Assembly (NCBI GenBank): GCA_037176885.1
Contig: JAWWNJ010000019.1
Coordinates: forward strand, 1,550,001 to 1,614,000
Length of the DNA: 64,000 nucleotides
Reading direction: 5' to 3'
Source of the DNA: Favolaschia claudopus
Taxonomy: Eukaryota > Basidiomycota > Agaricomycetes > Agaricales > Mycenaceae
Part shown: positions 33,515 to 44,613 of the stretch, in pieces
How positions within the stretch are numbered: position 1 is the stretch's first letter
Layout: every line of letters begins with the position of its first letter
Program-made: the position numbers and the translations under genes
Notes under the pieces: model-generated
Databases searched by the model: none
Told to the model about the DNA's origin: nothing
Seen by the model: the letters and a program-made list of their open reading frames with translations, nothing else

Positions 33515-35171
33515 TCAGAGCGACGATAGTTCGACTTTGAAGTGGCTGCCCTCAGAGTCCGATGTGCACTCTGGAGCCTCTGTGCGGCGTATCTCTACCG
33601 TCGTATTGGACGCGAATTCCAAAGTCTATTTATCATTCCATTCAATATACCAGTTCATTGTAGGATCTAATAGAGATCGAGCTCACCTTAGGATCGGGAC
33701 CGGAAGAAGCGACAACGAACGAGATATCAGTCATCGCACGAAGTGCTGTCCGCGAGTTGAGACTAGACAGAACAGTTCAAACGGTCAGCCTCATTCCGAA
33801 CTGCAGGCAATGACGGAGGTTACCTTGCGAGGAGGGAATTCGCATACACTTGAAGGAAGAACGCATCAGTCCGAATCCATGGTTCGAAAAAGACAATCCA
33901 GCGCACAGGGCGAGCAGATACTGAAAATTGCGAGCCAGACAACTACATCTTTGCTCAGCGACAGCCGATGATAAGGGATTTATAACGCACAGTCATCCCG
34001 GTTTGCGATGAACTGGCAAAGGAATATGTCAAGATCTCATTTGGTGTCAGCATAGAAAACGTACGCATGCGAGGCTCGCCATTTGAGCAAAACTTTGCAG
34101 ATAAGCAAGGTGACAGTTCAATAGTCGAGGGTGAGTTGCGCAATGTACTAACCTCGTCAACATTCCGGTCTCTGGGGAAAAGATGAATTCTCTACGGTAG
34201 AATGATAATTTTGGCTCGACGAACCTATGGTCCATCCAACGAGTTTGTCGACCATTGCTTTCGTTCTGCGCGCAACGGATTATCATGAAATTAGTTGGAG
34301 CCAAATACCAAAACAAATTCGTTCAATACCTTGGATTTACATCCGAACGATGTCGCATGAGGTAGAAAACCAACGCAGCAGTAATGACAACATCGTTCGC
34401 CGTCGTAACACTCCAACACATAGTGAGTAGCCATCCCCACCTGGCGTAGTACACCACCAGCGAAGTGATAAGCAGCGAGCTGACGAACAGAATGAGATTC
34501 CCAATCTCGCGAACAAGTGTCATGGCTGAGCAGACGATGGGGATGTAGAGCGATTTGTAGAGGGAGTAGATGCGAAAGGTGAAGAATAGCTGTGCTTGAT
34601 TGGAAAAATCAATGTAAGCTGGAGGAAAACAGTTTTGAAAAGAAAGGCCCACTGCTGGTTGCGACGATGCTATCGAAGAGTAGACACACGACGAGAGATT
34701 TAGGTGGTGTGGCCAGGCCCTCGGGGTGTCCATATTGAATTATGGTGTACGTGTAGAGCGAATGACCGATGCATATTGCGTGGGCGAGGTCGTTCAACCT
34801 GTGAATTAAGGAGTATGGTTGGGTTGGATACCTTAACAAAGTTGTCAGAGGGCGGCTCACCAAATGAAGGCCACCTTCATCCTTTATATCAGCGAGAACA
34901 ACAGATTAAATATTGAGCTTCGGAAGGGCATACCAGAAATTTAATCGCGCGAGGATCCTTCGGAAAACGTACAAAGTACAGGTACGTCTGGTTGCTCGTC
35001 ACGCCGAAAAGCATGTATGACACCAGAGCACCGATTTGAAATGCTCCTGCAATGCAATCGGAAACAATATCAGCATTTTTATTCAGGGAGGGCAGATGGT
35101 ATTTTTTTCGCACCGATAGTACTATGACGATTGAACTCAGACTGGAGGAGTGGGACTGAGGCTGAATCCAT
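33515..35171 (-). CDS. DUF6534 family polytopic membrane protein (paralogue 5)
   Basis: About 330 residues, 13 exons on the minus strand: MDSASVPLLQSEFNRHSTI, GAFQIGALVSYMLFGVTSNQ ... RAIKFL, VAFIW, LNDLAHAICIGHSLYTYTII ... IVATS, TQLFFTFRIYSLYKSLYIPI ... CWSVTTANDVVITAALVFYL, RTKAMVDKLVGWTI, ETGMLT, SFAQMASLAC, FIANRDD, YVVVWLAIFSICSP, LYANSLLA, SLNSRTALRAMTDISFVVAS, then a Ser/Glu-rich tail ending SSL-TGA at 33515-33517. More diverged than the tandem trio. The tail has acidic and Ser-rich residues unlike copies 1-4. Convergent with the F-box gene. Confidence 0.85.
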
Positions 35172-37629
35172 GATGCCCAGTGCGTTCCTGGACGAAGTTG
35201 AAGCGTCAGTGTATATATACCGATTACAAGGTTCCTGTGAACTGGAAAGATCTAGAGGTGAATACGACACCCGACGTGTTCATCATGACAACTGGAAGAA
35301 GGCTTTACTATAGGGAGGTTCGATGAGTTGTGATCGGGAAGTGGACCTTCGTGGCGGGTGCGCCACGACTCGTATTTGTTCGAAGAGAATATTATTGGAC
35401 TAATGCGACGTCTGTTCGACTCGGCGCGCTTTAGTCCTGCCAGTGGTGCCGGGAACGCCTCGAAAAATCATCGACTTCACTAACCCGATACTGAATGTAA
35501 GGATGAACTTATCAGCCCGACCAAGGTCTTCTCAATGATGCAGGTATCTCCAGCCAATCCAGCGTCATCGGCTCATCGCCCACGGGCGGGGCTTTCGCAA
35601 GCTGAGGAAGGCGGCGCCGTGGGAGAGAGCCCTGTAAAGAAAGGGATTCCCACTGAACAGCGGTGCGTTCGTGCGGGATGCAGCTCGGAGATAGGCAGAA
35701 TGCGGCGGGACCGTGAGGGAGGTACTCGATGAGGGGGGTATGTTCCCATGCTGCCAGATATCAAGAACTTTCAGAGGGAGGGATGTGGTTAGGTTGCTGT
35801 GAGTGCTCTGCCAGATTTGGGCAATGAAGTGCAGTTGTAGTTGGATAGCGGAGCTGGGAGTAGACGAATACCTATGCCTTCAGCAACGGTTGAGGGTTGA
35901 CGACAAGAACAGTGCGAGACAGCGCAAAGAAATTCAAAGTCTTGAGGAGGTGCAAAGGAGGTGGGCAAGGCGAGATCACAACGAGATCACCGATCACTGG
36001 ATCAGTGGCAATGCCATGTCGAAACGCGGTCACCTGACCCTTGCGCATCTTCTTTCCCTCGTTCCCTCCCCGAGAATTGCCGCAAAGATAGACGAAGGGC
36101 AGTTAAAGAAGAGTACAGACTAGTATGGATTGATTCCGTATCTAACTTTGAGTCAAATAAGAGGAATCAATGTAGTTGGATTCACTTTGAATCATTGATT
36201 CATCGCTTCGATTCTGCGCGCCGAAAACCCCTTTATGCTCGATACAAGTCTACTTGTTTGTCTGAATTCACGGCCACTGAGCCTGCCTATAACAGCTTAT
36301 TTTTTGGCGGACAGCTAGTATTCCAGGCAGGCTGTGATCATAATAGGTACAGCAGCTTAAACGATTCGGCGTTGTTCATATCCGGACTGTCCTTCTCCCT
36401 ATCACGATGCAGATAAAATGGAATGACAACTGCTCACCCAATGCTACAAATAAAGCTACTTGAGAATCCAACCTCCGATACCCTCCGCATTTGGCGCTTC
36501 TCTCTCATGGACCCCGATGGATCATATGGATCCAGGGAGTACAATTGGTACAGTGGCTTTCAATGCTCAAGAAAACTTCAAATCATTTCAAGGTTCTCTT
36601 TGGGTGTACTGATAGGAGCGGGCTACGAGTTTCACGGGCTGAAATTCCCCAGTCGAGTCATTGAATTTTCAGTGGAGAATATATGTGTTACATACTTGCC
36701 AGCAGTTGAACATAGGAAAATTCAACCACTCAACGGAACAATACATTTCTTACCAAATATTCATCCTCTCAGCTCGGCTGAGGTGCTTCAACCCCACGGA
36801 GACTTGCTTTACCTGATTTACGGCGACGCGGTGCCAGTGCGCGGCGGTTCCGGATTCCGATGTAGTGTATGTATGCATGTAGGATATAGATTTTTTTTTT
36901 GCTCATTCTGCTCTATGTTGGGTACATCCACTCCATGCACATGCATAAGTAAACGATGGAATGTTGCAAATTCGAACCATACTCGGCAATACCCGGATAC
37001 CTTCCCACAGTTCAATTTACGTGATTGAAATTTTCAATTGGAAATTCAGTTCATAAACCACCGGTTTCGAGCTATACCGAAATCACTATTGTAAGGATGC
37101 TTGCGCCGTGGTGAGAAATCTTTTGTGAATCACGGTGTATCACAGTCAGTCGCCCAATACTGCGAACATACATACTACGGGTAGCGGTATCGTAAAATGT
37201 GTTGTACTCCCCGCTCCTGTTTCACTATCTGCGTAAACGGAGTAAGAACACGTATCCGGTGATTTAATTAGCTATCCGAGCTTGCATAATTGAAACGCGG
37301 AAAGTACAGGAAAGTAGTACGCATCGAGCTCATCGGCATCGCCATCATTCTAGGCTCTCTTTACGGCGGCTTGAAAATCGGAGGTTTCAAAAAGAGTCTA
37401 CAAGAGCAGACAAGAGCAGACAAGAGCGCTGTTTCGGGATAACGCCGTATGGAACAACGCGTCAGTAACTACGCGGGCGCTTAAAACTCGGTTGTCAACG
37501 CGGTAACGGCACGCGTCATCGATTTCATCAGACATCACCTGACCGTGATGGGTAGCAATATCAACTTGACCTTTACCAGCCAGCTTGGACCCTCGTCTCT
37601 CCTTCACGACTCTGCTTTGACCAGCCCAG
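35172..37629. other. gene-poor stretch with a DUF6534 relic
   Basis: Apart from the relic at 36508-36625 I see no supportable gene. Small open frames at 35535-35732 and 35803-36416 lack features. Confidence 0.4.
36508..36625 (+). pseudogene. relic 5' exons of a sixth DUF6534 gene
   Basis: ATGGACCCCGATGGATC..., TCCAGGGAGTACAATTGGT and, after a would-be intron, ACTTCAAATC..TTC..GGTTC and CTCTTTGGGTGTACTGATAG match exon 1, the exon 1-2 junction and exon 2 of paralogue 4. No later exon follows. Confidence 0.5.
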
Positions 37630-38691
37630 ATGGCCATATCATTCCGCCCACAGCCTGAGCCCTGCAAGCCAAACCCGCCCCTCATGGATGCCTCCAACCG
37701 CACCCCGCCGACGAAACGTCACGCTCATTTCCGCTCCCTCAGCGCCTCCACCCTCCGAAAGTCCCCGCCGACGTGTACGCTCTCACTCGCGAGTGTCACG
37801 ACCGGCCCTGCGATTGCGATATCTCTATCCATCCCATCCACCCCTTCCGAGGCGTCGTGTGGAATTCCATTCCCGAGCGAAGCCGACGTAGCTACGGCGG
37901 AGTCGAGTGCGGTGACGCCGGACCCATGGCGTCGTCCGCGTGCGCGCACATCGCATGTGGTGACCCAGCGCCGCACTCAGCAGCCGTCGAAATCGCGTAG
38001 GGTGTCATGCAGATCCGCTCGAAATACGACCGTGACCGCCTGCGGCGCGCCGAGTCCTGCCTTGCACCTCGATACGACTTCTCCGCTACCACCGAGCCCT
38101 CAACGCAAGACCCCGACGCCCTCCGAACTGCGCCTTACCGCGCTCGTCGAGCGCAGCATCGCCCACCACATCGCTACGCGTTCGTCTCCCTCTTCCTCTT
38201 CCTCAACATGTACAATACAGCAGCTCGACGAACAAGACGCCCTCCTCCTAACGCACCTCCGCGCCTTCCTCGCCTCCCACGGCAAACCCCCCAGCCCCTC
38301 CTCCTCCAGCTCACCCGCCGGCATCGCCATCGCGATCGCACCCCCGACATGCGCGCCGTCCCTCCTCCTCTGCGGCTCCTCCGGCCTTGACAGTCTCCCG
38401 CCAGCGCCAGCGTCTTCGCCTCCACCCACCGCCTCTCCACTGCGATTCATCCCCGGAAACACTACCACTACCACAACCTCCCGCGCCCGCTCGGGCTCCC
38501 GCAGCACAACGATAACGCTCACCCTGCCCGCCCTCGTCGCGACGCTCGTCTTCCGCCGACACGAGCCTGGCCGCGCGTGTAGCCCTTCCTCCTTTGTTTC
38601 GCGGCGCGAGGCGAGGAGGGCGATGCCGCGGAGGTCGGGGCTTGGCGGGCGTTGTATTCTTGCCGAGGATGATGATTCGATGGGCAGATAG
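37630..38691 (+). CDS. Ser/Pro/Thr-rich orphan protein
   Basis: Single open frame of 353 codons from MAISFRPQPEPCKPNPPLMD to DDDSMGR. GC-rich, with very high Ser, Pro, Thr and Arg content and no recognisable domain. The only ordered-looking part is about residues 165-215 (LRLTALVERSIAHHIATR, IQQLDEQDALLLTHLRAFLA), which could form helices. Other frames in this GC-rich stretch are also open over several hundred bases, so the frame choice is less certain. An in-frame ATG at 37687 is an alternative start. Function unknown. Confidence 0.5.
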   Translation: MAISFRPQPEPCKPNPPLMDASNRTPPTKRHAHFRSLSASTLRKSPPTCTLSLASVTTGPAIAISLSIPSTPSEASCGIPFPSEADVATAESSAVTPDPWRRPRARTSHVVTQRRTQQPSKSRRVSCRSARNTTVTACGAPSPALHLDTTSPLPPSPQRKTPTPSELRLTALVERSIAHHIATRSSPSSSSSTCTIQQLDEQDALLLTHLRAFLASHGKPPSPSSSSSPAGIAIAIAPPTCAPSLLLCGSSGLDSLPPAPASSPPPTASPLRFIPGNTTTTTTSRARSGSRSTTITLTLPALVATLVFRRHEPGRACSPSSFVSRREARRAMPRRSGLGGRCILAEDDDSMGR

Positions 38692-39444
38692 CCGCGCGAG
38701 GGTTATGCAGAGGCGGGCGGCGTTGTTTTTAGGCGGGGTGCCCTTCTTACGCCGCTTTCTTTGAGGTTCAACCCTCAAGTACCATGGATCTGCGAGGTGG
38801 CTGTCTCGACTCGAGTCTCATCGTCGGCCCTCATTCCCATTCCCATCCACGACAATTCATTTCACTCGTTTACGACTGGTTCGACGATTCATTCATTCAT
38901 TCATTCCTTCATTTCACGCACCTCGTCACGCGCATGACTTTCAAACAACTTGTATCAAACAACTCACCACCGACCGCCGCATGATGCACGACATCCCTAT
39001 GAACGCGAACGCGAGACCCCTCCCCTCCACCCCTCCACTCCACTCCACTCCGCTCTCAGTTGCGAAACCCCGACCGACCATCTCACACATCCCGACATTT
39101 CTGGCATGCAGATATTGTAGCATGTTAGCATTTTGGTGGCGAAGAAGAATGAAGAAATCGAGAAGGATGTGGGAAGTAGAACGAAGAATTGAAGGCGGAA
39201 GAAACGAGAAGAAGAATTGAAAGGGGAAGAAGAAGAAGAAGAAGAAGAAGTATGTAAATAAAAGCATCGCATCGCATCGTCTGTATACATTTATCGCTCA
39301 TCTCTCATCCATCCATCTATATATCTTTTAGTTAGTTAGCTTAACCCGCATTTGCATTTGCTGTCGATTGGAATATGATTTGAAGTATGATTTTCTGCGG
39401 GGTAAGTCGATTGAAGGGGATCAAGTGAATAGGTATCAGGATGA
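38692..39444. other. intergenic with simple repeats
   Basis: Contains (ATTC)n at about 38890-38910 and a (GAA)n tract at about 39205-39250. No gene. Likely the 3' flank of the orphan gene followed by the start of the tRNA-like array. Confidence 0.5.
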
Positions 39445-39546
39445 GACCCAGTAGCGGTGGTCCGCGCCTGCGTCAAGTGTCAATGACTCAGTGTTGGGGG
39501 TCTCTATTATCTGCAGGGAGTGTTCGTTCGATTCGGACCTGGGTCG
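39445..39546 (+). ncRNA. tRNA-like gene, type 1, copy A
   Basis: Cloverleaf read directly: acceptor GACCCAG/CTGGGTC (7 bp), TA, D-like stem GCGG/CCGC with only a TGGT loop, anticodon-like stem CCTGC/GCAGG enclosing a 41-nt loop, 4-nt variable region, T stem GTTCG/CGGAC (one G-T pair) with loop TTCGATT, discriminator G. A-box-like TAGCGGTGGTCC and B box CGTTCGATTCG. A T6 run at 39572-39577 can end Pol III transcription. The D loop is too short for a canonical tRNA and the loop insert differs between copies, so this is a tRNA-like RNA, not an assignable tRNA. Confidence 0.65.
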
Positions 39547-39863
39547 TTCCTTGCTTGTTCGCTCTGTTAAATTTTTTCGTTGAATCTCGGCTTTGTTCTC
39601 AAGCTTGGGGGGAAATCTGTGGAGACTTCAGTTATAGACCGTCGCCGCATATGCAAATGCAACTGCGATGATACGTTGCCAGTGACGCGTACCGATGCTC
39701 GACAGCGCGCTATGGTCAATGTACGTTTGATTTTGGCCTTGCTGGGATTGCGACTCGGAGTCGCGTTGAGAGCTGAAACAGAGGGTCCTTTCATTTTTAT
39801 TCATTTTTACTCAGACTCAGCCGCGTTCTCATTTAAAGCGAAGTGCATTCAATTTCTTTTCAA

Positions 39864-39956
39864 GCTCAGTAGCGGTGGTCCGCACCCGGAGGCCGTGAGT
39901 TGCCCTGCCAGTTCCAAGTAAACACCGGGAACAGTCGTTCGATTCGAGCCTGGGCG
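39864..39956 (+). ncRNA. tRNA-like gene, type 2, copy B
   Basis: Acceptor GCTCAG/CTGGGC (6 bp), identical TAGCGGTGGTCC segment forming GCGG/CCGC, anticodon-like stem CCCGG/CCGGG (5 bp perfect) around a 35-nt loop, T loop TTCGATT with a 3-bp inner stem (TCG/CGA). T5 at 39980-39984. The type 2 hallmarks are the GCTCAG acceptor, CCCGG stem and GGGAACAGTCG 3' block. Confidence 0.6.
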
Positions 39957-40204
39957 TACATCAAAATCTCGTTGGCATCTTTTTATTTCATTTTCGTATT
40001 GAGAAGGTGAGGACTTCGAGGCGAGGGATAATACCAGGGCTTTACTTCAATTTTTTCTGGTAATCCAGGAAGCTGGAATGCCAAGCAGCCAATCAGTTCA
40101 TACAACTTTTGGTTGTTGAGATTTTGGGTCGCGGTAACTGGTAAGTCAATTTGACGGGATAAACCAGTGAGATACTTATATGTAGACCAGAAGCTGCCAG
40201 AAGA

Positions 40205-40297
40205 AGACCCAGTAGCGGTGGTCCGCACCTGCGTCAAGTGGATGTTGGGGGGTCTCTATTCTCTGCAGGGAGTGTTCGTTCGATTCGGACCTGGGTC
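40205..40297 (+). ncRNA. tRNA-like gene, type 1, copy C
   Basis: Same stems as copy A: GACCCAG/CTGGGTC, GCGG-TGGT-CCGC, CCTGC/GCAGG around a 32-nt loop (first bases GTCAAGTG shared with copy A, the centre different), GTTCG-TTCGATT-CGGAC. TTTT at 40316-40319 and T6 at 40323-40328. The best-formed copy of the set. Confidence 0.68.
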
Positions 40298-40661
40298 GTC
40301 CGTATCTTGATTGCCCTTTTGGATTTTTTGTTGGATAACTTGGATTTCGGCTTTGGTTTTGGGGGAAGTCTGTGCAAACTTCGGTTGATAGAACGTCGCC
40401 GCACATGCAAATGCAACTGCGTTGATACGTTGATCAATTGACGCGTATCGATGCTCGACAGCGCGCGCCCGGTCGAAGGAAAAATGCATGTTCGATTCGA
40501 GATTCGCGTTGAGGAGTCTAAGTCGACAAGGCGGCCAAGAAGCCCTTCGTTGTTTCCGCAGACTTGATGTTCAAGTTCTCGTACGCTCGTACAGCGTTCG
40601 AATTTTGAAGCAGAGCACATTTTCTTTTCAAGCTATTGGCTAAAACATTGAGCATTCAAAT

Positions 40662-40754
40662 GCTCAGTAGCGGTGGTCCGCACCGGGTACCTGTATCAAT
40701 CTCCTGATTCTATGTATATACACCGGGAACAGTCGTTCGATTCGAGCCTGGGCG
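40662..40754 (+). ncRNA. tRNA-like gene, type 2, copy D
   Basis: GCTCAG/CTGGGC acceptor, TAGCGGTGGTCCGCA, self-complementary CCGG segments on both sides of a long loop ending ATATACACCGGG, T loop TTCGATT. T5 at 40775-40779. Confidence 0.6.
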
Positions 40755-41019
40755 TTCAAGATTTCGGTGGAATGTTTTTATCTCGTTTTTGGATTGAGAA
40801 GGTGAGGACCGTGACTTCGGGGCACCGGATGATACCAGAGCTTTACTTCACTTTTATTATATCTGGTAATCCAAGAAGCTGTAATGCCAATCAATTCATA
40901 CAAGTTTGGTTGTTGCGACTCATCGATTCTGGGTCACATCAAGTACTCACTCGAGTCAATTTGGGAGGGACAAAGTGATCTGCGTAGTAGTAGCCCACTC
41001 GCAGCAAGAAGAAGACCGA

Positions 41020-41116
41020 GGTCCAGTAGCGGTGGTCCGTCCCTGCGTTACATAACTGCTGTCCTCCGGTTGATTCTTATCTGCAGGGAGCGTTCGTTCG
41101 ATTCGGACCTGGGTCG
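41020..41116 (+). ncRNA. tRNA-like gene, type 1, copy E
   Basis: Acceptor GGTCCAG pairs with CTGGGTC using two G-T pairs where copies A and C have Watson-Crick pairs. The D-like stem is GCGG/CCGT (G-T). CCTGC/GCAGG encloses a 36-nt loop. T arm GTTCG-TTCGATT-CGGAC. T5 at 41135-41139. Pairing is kept despite base changes. Confidence 0.63.
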
Positions 41117-41574
41117 TTGTCCCATTGGGCTTTCTTTTTCAAGCTAATATGAGTAATTGGATCCAGTTCGAACTTTGTTGCTCTATTGGATTTTTCGAAA
41201 CCAGTTGGATCTCCCGAGAAGTTTTGGGCTCAGAAAAATTTGCGGAGACTTCAGTAGATACTTATGATACTTACTTGTTTCGACTCCATGCAACTGCGCG
41301 TCCACCGTCACAGACTACAGTAGCTCCCCTCGCTAAGAGAATTCGAATCTTGATATCAATGCTCCAAGAGCGAAACGACGAAACGGACACAGCCTGAACA
41401 CAAGTCGAAATCAAAACAAATTGCTTTCAAGGTCCCGAAGACTCACTACTTATATACACACCACTCCTACTCTTCTTCTGCACTTCACTCACTCCTTCTA
41501 CTCTTCTTCACTCCCTCCTCCTCTTCTCCACTCACTACAACCCGCACACCAATCACCCACCCCATCACTACACA

Positions 41575-43951
41575 CTACACCCCCCACCCCACCTCCTCCC
41601 CCCTCCTCCTCTCCCTCTCCAGCTCCCCCCACGCCGGCAGCCCAAACAACCCGGGTAACCGCTCCCAAAAGCGCCCCCGCCGCGCCATCCAGTCGGCTTT
41701 CATGTATGCGAGGCAGGGCGGGCAGACGGAGAGGCGGGTGAAGTCCTAGGAGGAGGGGGAGGCGGGGTTAGTGGGATGCGGGAAGGTATATGAATGGGTA
41801 GGTAGAAAGACAAGAAGAGCGGGAGATCGAGCAGACAAGAGCACTGAAGTGCAAACGCACACCCGATTCCCGAAGACAAGAAGAAGCAAAAAGCACAAAA
41901 ACAAAAACAAAACAAGAAACAGCCACTTACCTCCTCCCCCCAAATCGCCCTCCCCCCCCTCCTCCCCCTCCTCCACACTCGCACTCCCAGCCCCATCCTG
42001 ATCCATGCCCTCACCTCCTCCCGCACTACCCTCCTGCCCCCGTCCTCCCGCACCCCCGCCACGCGAATCCGTGGATATCCCGTCATTTTGGCGCGACTCC
42101 GCAGAAATCTCCCGCTCATGCCCGCCCCTCCACCCCGAACACACCGCAATCGGCAGCAGCGCATCCGAGCGCCACCTCTCCGCCGCGACGCGCATCGCGA
42201 GGCGGTTCGCCGTGCAGGGGTTCGTTACGCCTTCCGTGCCTGGAAGGTATGGGGTAAGCGAACGCAATGGGAATGTAAGTAAGAGAAGAGGGGGGAGAAG
42301 GAAAACAATAGTAACAAGTAGGATAGAGGGCTTGGATGTAAGAGACGTACCACTCGCCGCCACACCACTCCCCCCACCCGCACCCCCAGCACCCGCATGC
42401 ACACACCCAGGACACACCGTCGGGCTCCACAAAAACCCCAACAACTCGCTCGTCCCCTCGCCCAACAGCGCGTTCCCTGCCTCGAGGAGCAGGACCTTGT
42501 CCCCGCGCTCGAGCTCGACGTGGACGACGCCGTAGTCGATGCCTTCCTGGAAACGTCGATGATCAGTGGGGGTTACGCAGAAAACAAAAAACAAAGGAAA
42601 GAAAGAGAAGCGGAAGAAAGGAGACGAGGTAGAAAGAAAAACGGGGAGAGGAACACGCACAAGAATATCCAACGCCGTCACCATCCCACTCGTCAACGCC
42701 GCCGCCGCCCGCAAAAACGCCGCCGGCAGCACCCACGGCGCGCGCGCCGCCCTCGCCAGCGTCAATATCGGGAGCTCCAGGTGCGACGGGTCGAAGGAGG
42801 GCCCGGCGTGGGCGGCGACTACTGCGCCGATGGTTGGGCGATGTTCTTGTACATGTTGTGGGAGAGATGAAGATTGTTGTTGCGAAGAAGTAGAGGAAGT
42901 GGAAGAGGAAGCGGAAGTAGACGCAGCGGGACTAGCCGCACAGAGCGCATCCCACGCCGCGAGGCTGGTGGGGTGCGCGGAGGAGAGGTGCTGCAGCGCG
43001 CGCCGGCGCAGGGGCTCGACGCGGTATTTGGTGCCGAGGCGGAGAACGCCGTGGATGGCGTCGAAGTCGGTGCGCGCGGGGTAGGGGGCGAAGAATCTGT
43101 TTTGTGGGTGGGGGGAGGTGGTTAGCGAAAGATCTTGTACACCTGAATTGGAAAGCGGGGATTTGAAATGAGAGGGAGAAGGGACTTGGATGAATGACAC
43201 CGCAGCTGAATCCCCAACCTGCGTCCTACGGTAGGTGGAGACAAAATGAAAGACACCCTGGTAAGCGCCTCGTGGCGCGGGGTGAACTCGGAATATGTAT
43301 CAAGTCCCCGGTCGACTCGCTGCTATGCTACTCGGTTCCTGCCAGCGCAGCAAGAAAGGAATCCCTCCAACCCGCCTCCTCGTCCGAGTCGCCCTCCCAC
43401 ATTCACATGGCAAAGCGTGCCCCAGGGATTCCTGCGGTGAAGACAAGACACCCTAATTGGGGCTTGAGGGTACCACGGATGTCAAGGTCAAGGATAAGAC
43501 AGTGCAGGTAAGCGCCTCGTGGCTCGGAGTGAACTCGGGACATCAACATCAAGTCCCCGCTCGACTCGCTGCTCCTGACAGCGCAGCAAGAGAAAATCCC
43601 TTCCCCCTCCCACATTCACATCGCAAAGCACCACAGCGTGCCCAAGGGACGATGACGGCGTTCGGCCAACAACGGACATGCAAGGAAAAGAGTAGACACG
43701 CACTCGTAATCAAACAACGCCTTCAAAAAATACATCGTATCAGCAGCCGAGTCGTCCAGGTGGAGCACAGGGCAGCCTTCGAGCGTCTCTGCGTCCTCCG
43801 GCTGCGGAAACGCCAGCATGTCAGCAAACACTGAGGATCTTGCTGCCAAGATGCCCTTGAAGACGCGGAAGAGCACGCCGTGCGCGCAGAGGACGATGTT
43901 GCCGTCAGGGAACCATAGAGAGTCGACGCGCTCCATTGTGGAAAGTTCCAT
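41575..43951 (-). CDS. BTB/POZ domain protein
   Basis: BTB domains mediate dimerisation and Cullin-3 or transcriptional partner binding. The minus-strand start MELSTMERVDSLWFPDGN leads into the BTB core IVLCAHGVLFRVFKGILAAR, SSVFADMLAFPQPEDAETLE and VLHLDDSAADTMYFLKALFD. After a long intron (about 43105-43700) come RFFAPYPARTDFDAIHGVLR, LGTKYRVEPLRRRALQHLSS (the usual second block), then ALTSGMVTALDIL, EGIDYGVVHVELERGDKVLL, an EGVTNPCTANRLAMRVAAER exon, and a final exon DFTRLSVCPPCLAYMKADW ... FWERLPGLFGLPAW. The Cys pairs (CPGC, CPPC) are typical of agaricomycete BTB proteins. Stop at 41575. GC-rich with pyrimidine-rich introns. An extra N-terminal exon upstream of 43951 is possible. Confidence 0.78.
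43236..43640. repeat. tandem duplication inside the large BTB intron
   Basis: 43260-43420 and 43502-43650 share GGTAAGCGCCTCGTGGC, GTGAACTCGG, ATCAAGTCCCCG and CGACTCGCTGCT blocks, then AGCGCAGCAAGA and CCTCCCACATTCACAT. The copies lie about 240 bp apart. Confidence 0.6.
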
Positions 43952-44613
43952 AATGGCGGCCTCGGTGTAGTGGGAGTGTTTGGGTGAGAGCTTGAAGTGG
44001 TGGTCGTTGCGACGACGTAGATGCGAGATTTCGTCGCCGTCGATGTCGATGTCGTCTGTCGCGAAGAATGTGGGGCTTCGATGACGCGCACAGGACCTTC
44101 AGGGGATGTGGGGAACGACGACGACAAGCAAGGTGAGCGATAGAGACGACGAGGAGTCGTGTGCTGGCACAAGATCTGGCTGTGTGGGTGCAACGTGTGG
44201 GGAAGAGAGCAGGAAACGAAGGCCTAAGCGTGGAACAGGCGGCAAAATTAAGGCACTGCCCGAATTCGGAACGGGCCGTTCTCGTCCGATCAGTATTGGT
44301 GTCTATTTTGGGGTTTCAACAGGTTGAATTCTGATTTTTCTACAGCCGCGACTGGCGGTGGCGGTAGATTATTGTGCGGGGTCGCTCATAGCATATTCCT
44401 GGTCCGCGGGGAGGCGGGCTGTATTTTTATTAGGCAGATTCGTTGCACTTCAAGGTCACTGGGGAACGCCAACCAAAGGCCAACACGAAATTAATTATGA
44501 ACTGCAGAACATTAGCAACTTAGATAGCCCAGCTGATGCCGGAGTAAAGCTCTGGTGTTATCCGGTGCCTCAAAATCCCGGGCGAGAAAAAAAGCTTCAC
44601 CCACAATGTAGAA

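Larger units (their letters stand above)
39445..41320 (+). repeat. tandem array of tRNA-like Pol III-type genes (plus orientation)
   Basis: Order is type 1 (39445), type 2 (39864), type 1 (40205), type 2 (40662), type 1 (41020). The repeat unit is about 760-815 bp: type 1 gene, spacer 1, type 2 gene, spacer 2. The spacers are recognisably homologous between units (spacer 1: GTCGCCGCA.ATGCAAATGC; spacer 2: GATACCAG.GCTTTACTTCA) but diverged with many indels, whereas the gene cores keep invariant blocks. After 41116 a partial spacer 1 continues to about 41320. Confidence 0.75.

Noticed and set aside
36423..37028. 201-codon open frame at 36.4 kb as a gene
   Set aside because: Its start is a decayed DUF6534 exon and the frame runs through the former intron. 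No later exon or domain follows.
39445..39546. Canonical tRNA-Leu(CAA) with an intron
   Set aside because: Position 32 would be G, the D loop lacks the A14 and R15 positions, and the variable arm is 4 nt instead of the long arm of tRNA-Leu.
39445..40297. Selenocysteine tRNA, suggested by the 4-nt TGGT D loop and a GTCAAG loop in copies A and C
   Set aside because: The D stem is only 4 bp, there is no long variable arm, the loop is not conserved in copies E and G, and selenoprotein machinery is not expected in Agaricomycetes.
42005..43084. Long plus-strand open frames opposite the BTB gene
   Set aside because: They are shadows of GC-rich coding exons, Pro/Arg/Ser low complexity without any family signal.
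41746..43200. A single 484-codon open frame on the minus strand read as one exon
   Set aside because: It runs through GT...AG introns and low-complexity frames. BTB-family continuity requires splicing of several introns.
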